A stretch of 10,144 nt of DNA from Candidatus Falkowbacteria bacterium RIFOXYC2_FULL_48_21 (GTDB lineage: Bacteria > Patescibacteriota > Patescibacteriia > UBA11705 > JABHMO01), in assembly GCA_001778275.1 (NCBI GenBank), contig MFGM01000043.1, forward strand, positions 1 to 10,144, given 5' to 3'. The translations under genes and the position numbers were made by a program. Numbering within the stretch: the first letter of the stretch is position 1; the number at the start of each line of letters is the position of its first letter. Below the pieces are notes generated by a model. The model searched no databases. It saw only the letters and a program-made list of their open reading frames with translations, and was not told the origin of the DNA. Positions 6,191 to 10,144 of this stretch are shown piece after piece.

Positions 6191-7435
6191 ATGACAGAAC
6201 GCATTTCTATGAGTCCAAAAGAGCTTAAGCGACACGACGTAATCAATCAGATGATTGATAAATTGATCAATGGGACAACGGCCTCGAAGTTGCTGGCGGT
6301 GTCAGTTCGACAAGTGAAACGGTTGAAAGCGGCCTTTTTGAAACGTGGCGCCAAGGGGTTAATCCACGGTAACCGCGGGCGGGAAAGCAATCATAAAATT
6401 GGTTCCCGTGAAAAGAAAAAAATCGTTCGGCTGTTGCACAAATACTATCCGGACTTCGGGCCGACTTTTGCTGCCGAGAAATTGGACGAGCTACACGAAT
6501 TAACGTACGATCCCAAAACGATACGCGCAATCATGATGAAAGAAAAATTGTGGAAAGCGAAAATAAAGAAGGGGGCGGAAGAACATCGGAGTTGGCGAGA
6601 AAGGAGAAGTTGCTTCGGCGAGATGGAACAATTCGACGGTTCATATGAACACTGGTTTGAAAACCGCGGTCCCAAGTGTTGCTTGCTTGCCGCGATAGAC
6701 GACGCTACCGGCATCGTCACGCATGCCAAATTCGCGCAGAACGAAGGGGTAATGTCGGTTTTTGGCTTCTGGCAGGAGTACTTGTTTCTACGCGGAAAAC
6801 CCATGGCAATATACACAGACAAGTTCAGTACCTACAAAATGAACCAAAAACAGGCAATGGAAAATCATGACCAGAAAACGCAATTTCAGCGAGCCACGTC
6901 CGAGTTACAAATCGAAGCGATTTTTGCCGAATCACCGCAGGCAAAAGGTCGGGTTGAACGGCTATTCGGCGTGTTGCAGGATCGTCTGATTAAGGAATTA
7001 CGATTGGCAAAAATTAACAACATAGAAGAAGCAAATGAATTTCTAAAAAAGTACTTGGTTAAGTTCAATAAAAAGTTCGGAGTTGAGCCCAAAAGCAAAA
7101 CTGATTTGCATCGTGCCTTGCCGGAAAAGGAGGCGAGAAATCTATCCGGCATTTTTTCTCGGCAGACAAGAAGGGTGGTGCAAAATGATTTTACGATTAG
7201 TTTCGAAAGTTGTTGGTATCAACTAAAAAAAGAGCAGCCGGCGACAATCGGCAAACGCGATCAAGTGACCGTGGAAGAACACACGAATGGCGAAATCAAA
7301 ATTCGCTACGGCGGCAAATACTTGAATTATGAGCGGTTGCCTGAATATGCCAAAAAACCAAGGCGCCCTGAACAAAAATTGTGGGTTATTGCCGCTACCG
7401 CTCCGGCGATTAACGTGGCCAAAACTATTCACTAA
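6191..7435 (+). CDS. ISNCY-family DDE transposase
   Basis: Transposase that cuts and joins the ends of the surrounding element; 414 residues, apparently full length. The N-terminal part has a helix-turn-helix at about 28-50 (TTASKLLAVSVRQVKRLKAAF). A second DNA-binding region rich in Lys/Arg lies at 60-135. The catalytic RNase H-like core carries D149 (EQFDGSYEHWFE), D210 (IYTDKFSTY) and E256 (SPQAKGRVERLFGVLQDRL), the phrases typical of the IS1202/ISDol1-like ISNCY transposases. A C-terminal beta-rich domain covers about 325-385. I took the ATG at 6191. An alternative at 6209 (MSPKELKRHDVI) matches the usual family N-terminus and is equally plausible, since neither has a Shine-Dalgarno site. 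A hairpin abuts the first ATG. The frame is free of stops and frameshifts. Confidence 0.92.
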   Translation: MTERISMSPKELKRHDVINQMIDKLINGTTASKLLAVSVRQVKRLKAAFLKRGAKGLIHGNRGRESNHKIGSREKKKIVRLLHKYYPDFGPTFAAEKLDELHELTYDPKTIRAIMMKEKLWKAKIKKGAEEHRSWRERRSCFGEMEQFDGSYEHWFENRGPKCCLLAAIDDATGIVTHAKFAQNEGVMSVFGFWQEYLFLRGKPMAIYTDKFSTYKMNQKQAMENHDQKTQFQRATSELQIEAIFAESPQAKGRVERLFGVLQDRLIKELRLAKINNIEEANEFLKKYLVKFNKKFGVEPKSKTDLHRALPEKEARNLSGIFSRQTRRVVQNDFTISFESCWYQLKKEQPATIGKRDQVTVEEHTNGEIKIRYGGKYLNYERLPEYAKKPRRPEQKLWVIAATAPAINVAKTIH

Positions 7436-7455
7436 AGCACAAGTCAAACTGTCAA

Positions 7456-7500
7456 GGTATGACATTTCTATTTCCCTCAAACTATGACATTTCTACTTCC
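7456..7500. repeat. Right terminal inverted repeat of the IS
   Basis: Two direct copies of TATGACATTTCTAYTTCCC, at 7458-7476 and 7483-7501 (period 25), in inverted orientation to the left end. It starts 20 nt after the transposase stop codon. Confidence 0.9.
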
Positions 7501-7523
7501 CGTTGACAAACATAAAAACATCC

Positions 7524-7552
7524 TTGACAAACCGCCACATCCTCGCTACACT
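7524..7552 (+). promoter_or_regulatory. Sigma70-type promoter of the SPFH operon
   Basis: TTGACA at 7524-7529, a 17-nt spacer, TACACT at 7547-7552. It lies just outside the right end of the insertion sequence, so the element did not remove it. A GGAGG ribosome binding site at 7585-7589 is six bases from the ATG at 7596. Confidence 0.75.
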
Positions 7553-7595
7553 GCCATTTCATCTGTAAATTGACAACCAAACTTGGAGGAAAAAT

Positions 7596-8564
7596 ATGTC
7601 TTTGACGGAAATCGGCATCATCGGACTTTTGACAACGCTGTTCATCGGCTGGCTCTTCATGAGCATCGTCGTAACGCGCACCGGCAAACTCACCATCATC
7701 GGCGAGTGGGGCGCGAATGCGTGCGATGTGCTCAAACCGGGAGTCTGTCTGATTTTTTGGCCGTTGCGACAAGTCATGAAAAAAATTTCAATTTCCACGC
7801 GTACGATGAATATCGCCAAATTCATCGTCAACACACTCATGGAGGACGCGGCCGCCGGACCGGTGAGTTTCCGCGAAAATGAAGTCGTGCCACTCGTGCC
7901 AGGTGAAGTCAGCGTCATGTATCACCTTGATTTTTTTCAACCGCGTAGCGATATGGTTGACCGGCGAAAATTGGACGGCTATTTCAAACTTCGCACAGTG
8001 AACGGTTTCGAATACGCCAAAGCGGAAGAGATCATCAAAGACAAAACCCAAAGCTGTATTCGCGAAATCGCCAGCCGACTCGGCGCCCTGACGGTCATGT
8101 CTTGGCCGCCCACAATGACGGTCTCGGTAAGAGAAAAAATCGCTGACCTTTTGAACGAACAACATATTCCAATCACCATCATGTCCTTGCACATGAACAC
8201 CCCCTTCACCTTTGCCAATCCCGAACACGCCAAGGCAGTGGCCGCAAAAGCCACCGCCGTGCTTCAACTCGACGCCGTGGACAAGGAACAAGACGTGCTG
8301 GAACGAGAAGCCGACCGGCAAATCGGTATCAAACGTAAGCAAGGAGAAGCGGAAGGGGAAATGGAAAAAATAAAGTTGCGCAAACTATTCGAATCATATG
8401 GTATCGACGAATTGCCTCCGACTCATCGCTTCCTCGGACGATTAAGCGTAGGCGCGCTTCGCGCCTACGAAAAACTGACGCAAAGCCCGAACAAAACGTT
8501 TACCATCAGTTCCTCGATCATGGATGAAATCAGAAGCATGTTATCCAGAATGGGAAAGGATTAA
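7596..8564 (+). CDS. SPFH/band 7 (stomatin/prohibitin-like) membrane protein
   Basis: A 322-residue membrane-anchored scaffold. Proteins of the SPFH superfamily assemble into ring- or cage-like oligomers on the membrane and organise microdomains or control membrane proteases. Residues 4-27 are the membrane anchor. A band 7-like domain covers about 28-205: the IGEWGANACDVLKPGVCLIFWPLRQV start, a KISISTRTMNI strand where the family usually has its 'v.vrt' strand, and the helix AEEIIKDKTQSCIREIASRLG. Residues 208-265 are an Ala/Glu/Lys-rich coiled coil (EHAKAVAAKATAVLQLDAVDKEQDVLEREADRQ, split here only by counting), as in prohibitins and flotillins. An insertion around 80-105 and a C-terminal tail after 265 look lineage-specific. 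The start is fixed by GGAGG six bases upstream. A three-TM partner gene follows immediately. Known SPFH partners such as NfeD are not recognisable here. Confidence 0.8.
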   Translation: MSLTEIGIIGLLTTLFIGWLFMSIVVTRTGKLTIIGEWGANACDVLKPGVCLIFWPLRQVMKKISISTRTMNIAKFIVNTLMEDAAAGPVSFRENEVVPLVPGEVSVMYHLDFFQPRSDMVDRRKLDGYFKLRTVNGFEYAKAEEIIKDKTQSCIREIASRLGALTVMSWPPTMTVSVREKIADLLNEQHIPITIMSLHMNTPFTFANPEHAKAVAAKATAVLQLDAVDKEQDVLEREADRQIGIKRKQGEAEGEMEKIKLRKLFESYGIDELPPTHRFLGRLSVGALRAYEKLTQSPNKTFTISSSIMDEIRSMLSRMGKD

Positions 8565-8565
8565 A

Positions 8566-9300
8566 ATGGATAAAACTCAAAATCCCATGATTGTCCCATT
8601 GTTTTACTTGACTCTCGGCATCGCGACTTACACCGCGATCAACGCTTGGACATTCTGGCCGGCGCCGTACAAGTATGTGCTACCGCTGGCTTTCGCCATC
8701 GTGGCCGTAATCGACTTTTTCGTACGACTGAACAATCAGGGACAGACAACCAAGCCGGTCGCGTTGCCAAAGACCGATCCGGCTCCGCCAAAAGTTGCGG
8801 TTGCGCTCGCCGTTGAAAAACCGGTCATTAAAAAAGACGAGGCCAAGCCAAATGAAATCGCAGACAGTTTGAAAGCGCTGGCCATTTCCGTTGTTCTCAT
8901 CGCGCTCGTCGTCATGGGCATCGGCAAACTGTTCCAGTTCATAAACGCCAGCAATCAAGCGTTCATCGCATCGGCACGCGGCACCACCGTTGTCCACGCC
9001 TTTCCCATCGACCACACCTACAACCAAACCAAAGAACTCTCCCGACTACTTTGGATTGACCCGGGGAAAACTTATAATCTTTTCGAGCTGGAATCCGGTC
9101 AGCACTGGAAATGGTACTTCAGGCGCAACCTCGAATATCGCATTATGGCTACCGGTCGAGAACCGTTCATCCAAATACAACGTCATCCCGATAGCGGCCA
9201 GGAACCAACGGCTGATCGAAAAGGCATGTTGCAAGTGAGAACAAAAACCGCCAACAATGAGGTTGAAGCGTACCGCCTGCGGGCATACTTCATCGACTAA
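8566..9300 (+). CDS. Three-TM membrane protein, partner of the SPFH gene
   Basis: A 244-residue protein of unknown family. Two membrane segments lie at about 9-30 and 36-54. A Pro/Lys-rich linker (56-98) leads to a third at 104-121, and a soluble C-terminal domain follows (about 123-244). That domain contains LLWIDPGKTYNLFELESGQHWKWYF (161-185), EYRIMATGREPFI (190-202) and ADRKGMLQVRTKTANNEVEAYRLRAYF (216-242), which read as a compact beta-rich domain. The start is the ATG at 8566, one base after the SPFH stop, with AAGGA five bases upstream; an ATG further upstream in the same frame would overlap the SPFH gene and lacks this support. One-base spacing indicates translational coupling and a shared job, by position comparable to NfeD beside stomatins, though no NfeD motif is seen. 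A paralog follows at 9453. A strong terminator closes this operon. Confidence 0.85.
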   Translation: MDKTQNPMIVPLFYLTLGIATYTAINAWTFWPAPYKYVLPLAFAIVAVIDFFVRLNNQGQTTKPVALPKTDPAPPKVAVALAVEKPVIKKDEAKPNEIADSLKALAISVVLIALVVMGIGKLFQFINASNQAFIASARGTTVVHAFPIDHTYNQTKELSRLLWIDPGKTYNLFELESGQHWKWYFRRNLEYRIMATGREPFIQIQRHPDSGQEPTADRKGMLQVRTKTANNEVEAYRLRAYFID

Positions 9301-9307
9301 TCACGAG

Positions 9308-9333
9308 CCACCGATCAAATCGGTGGTTTTTTT
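9308..9333 (+). terminator. Rho-independent terminator of the SPFH operon
   Basis: CCACCGAT (9308-9315) pairs perfectly with ATCGGTGG (9319-9326) around a CAA loop, followed by seven T (9327-9333). It lies 7 nt after the stop codon. Confidence 0.95.
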
Positions 9334-9373
9334 ACTTGACAATTACCCACCCATCTTGCATTTTACGTAAATT

Positions 9374-9402
9374 TTGACAACCCTATTCCAAATCATTACA
9401 AT
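9374..9402 (+). promoter_or_regulatory. Sigma70-type promoter of the partner paralog
   Basis: TTGACA at 9374-9379, a 17-nt spacer, TACAAT at 9397-9402. The leader is about 45 nt, and an AAGGAG at 9442-9447 is five bases before the ATG at 9453. A second TTGACA at 9336-9341 has no matching -10 and was not called. Confidence 0.8.
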
Positions 9403-9452
9403 CAAGTCGGTATAGGGAACTCAGTTCTTTCACCCAATTCCAAGGAGCGGAA

Positions 9453-10144
9453 ATGAAACTGCGCCCGAAAAAAATAATCATTCGCTCACTTCTATTCGCG
9501 GCCATCGGCGCGGCCGGACTCATTGTCATCGACCAAGCCACGCACTGGCCCCAGACGGCCAAACTAATTTGGCCAATCGGTTGGTTGATCATCGCTTTTT
9601 TGAACATCATTATTTGCCTGTATCAAAACGCTCATGCCGATGATACGCCAAAAACTTCGTCAACCAAAAGTTCATGGCTTACCGCTCCCGCCGCTTCGTC
9701 GGTCGGAAAAAGCAAGTCAAACAACTCCTCTATCACGGAGTTCGCATACATTCTCGGCGTCCCGGCGCTTATCGCGCTCATCATCATGGGTGGCGTGAAG
9801 CTGATGCAAATGATTCAAGAAAGCAATCGGGAATTCATCAAAAACAGTCGAACCGTCGTTGTCACCAATCCCATGGGCATCAGTAGCGGCTGTGACCAAA
9901 AAGTGGCATCGTCGAAAATTCTTTGGTTCGACCCGGAAAAAACATATGATGTTTTCGAGCTGGAATCAGGCCAGCACTGGAAATGGTATTTCAAACGCGA
10001 CATGGAATATCGCATTATGGCGACGGGCCGGGAACCATTCATTGCCGTCCAACGCGGGATCAACAGCGGCCGAGAAACAACGGCTGACCGAAAAGGCATG
10101 TTGCAAGTGAGAACAAAAACCGCCAACAACGAAGTGGAGGCGTA
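9453..10144 (+). CDS. Three-TM membrane protein, paralog of the SPFH partner (3' end cut)
   Basis: An open frame running off the window, 230 complete codons. It is a paralog of the 8566-9300 product, with the same plan: two N-terminal membrane segments (about 8-26 and 37-58), a Ser/Thr/Lys-rich linker (61-96), a third segment (98-116) and the same soluble C-terminal domain. There ILWFDPEKTYDVFELESGQHWKWYF (156-180) and EYRIMATGREPFI (185-197) are almost unchanged. The N-terminal half and linker share little sequence with the paralog, while the last residues are nearly identical, including one identical 41-nt DNA stretch. By alignment only about nine residues and the stop are missing. It has its own promoter and AAGGAG site. 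The start is fixed by that site. Function unknown; probably interchangeable with, or complementary to, the first partner. Confidence 0.85.
   Translation, partial: MKLRPKKIIIRSLLFAAIGAAGLIVIDQATHWPQTAKLIWPIGWLIIAFLNIIICLYQNAHADDTPKTSSTKSSWLTAPAASSVGKSKSNNSSITEFAYILGVPALIALIIMGGVKLMQMIQESNREFIKNSRTVVVTNPMGISSGCDQKVASSKILWFDPEKTYDVFELESGQHWKWYFKRDMEYRIMATGREPFIAVQRGINSGRETTADRKGMLQVRTKTANNEVEA

Larger units (their letters stand above)
6098..7508 (+). mobile_element. Insertion sequence, ISNCY (IS1202/ISDol1-like)
   Basis: About 1.4 kb, holding a single DDE transposase gene between long inverted terminal repeats. The outermost bases I can align are TGTC at 6098 and GACA ending at 7508, but the exact ends are uncertain by a few bases. 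The core repeats are 6106-6149 and 7456-7500. A 5-bp direct repeat AAACA is found at 6093-6097 and 7508-7512 (overlapping the last base of the proposed right end), a candidate target duplication, although such a short A-rich match could be chance. The element sits between a terminator and the promoter of the SPFH operon, with no gene visibly split. The transposase frame is intact, so the copy may still be active. Confidence 0.85.

Noticed and set aside
6106..7501. CRISPR-like repeat array
   Set aside because: Only two short units at each IS end, in inverted orientation, with no spacers and no cas genes.
7503..7531. TTGACA at the right IS end as an outward promoter for the SPFH operon
   Set aside because: There is no -10 box at the proper distance; the TTGACA at 7524 with TACACT 17 nt later is far better.
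8524..8565. Longer N-terminus for the SPFH partner, overlapping the SPFH gene
   Set aside because: No binding site supports it, whereas 8566 has AAGGA at the right distance and gives a sensible membrane-protein N-terminus.

Overview
The window looks like a chromosomal piece of an uncultivated small-genome bacterium, most plausibly a Patescibacteria/CPR lineage. This is inference. It rests on the mix of unrecognised small membrane proteins, hairpin-rich spacers with degenerate GCGAAACT-type repeats, genes lacking Shine-Dalgarno sites beside genes with perfect ones, and a MacB-type exporter without a visible MacA partner. TGA ends at least two genes at plausible C-termini, so UGA recoding (code 25) is not supported. 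All supported genes lie on the + strand.

Region 1 (1-1130): two small AT-rich genes of unknown function (84-533 and 594-890) without clear ribosome binding sites, followed by a non-coding spacer packed with hairpins. Region 2 (1131-4528): an ABC exporter set, with one ATPase (1131-1853) and two MacB/FtsX-type permeases (1919-3148 and 3287-4528). A perfect 34-nt palindrome lies between the first two genes, and degenerate inverted repeats lie on both sides of the second permease. Region 3 (4680-5974): a strong sigma70-like promoter, two tandem paralogous two-TM proteins with strong ribosome binding sites, and a terminator. Region 4 (6098-7508): an insertion sequence of the ISNCY (IS1202/ISDol1-like) type. 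It has 44/45-bp terminal inverted repeats, each made of two copies of a short motif, and an intact-looking DDE transposase whose start codon is abutted by a hairpin. Region 5 (7524-10144): a second promoter driving an SPFH/band 7 (stomatin/prohibitin-like) membrane scaffold gene and a three-TM partner gene, then a terminator. A third promoter follows, with a paralog of the partner gene cut off by the window edge.

Regions 3 and 5 share a style: TTGACA-17-TAnnnT promoters, AAGGAG/GGAGG sites 5-6 nt before ATG, simple T-tailed terminators, and products with N-terminal membrane segments and a soluble C-terminal domain. I read them as one locus of membrane-organising proteins, later split by the insertion sequence. 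The SPFH protein is the only member with a recognisable fold. The other four products come in two duplicated pairs and are the best candidates for something undescribed.
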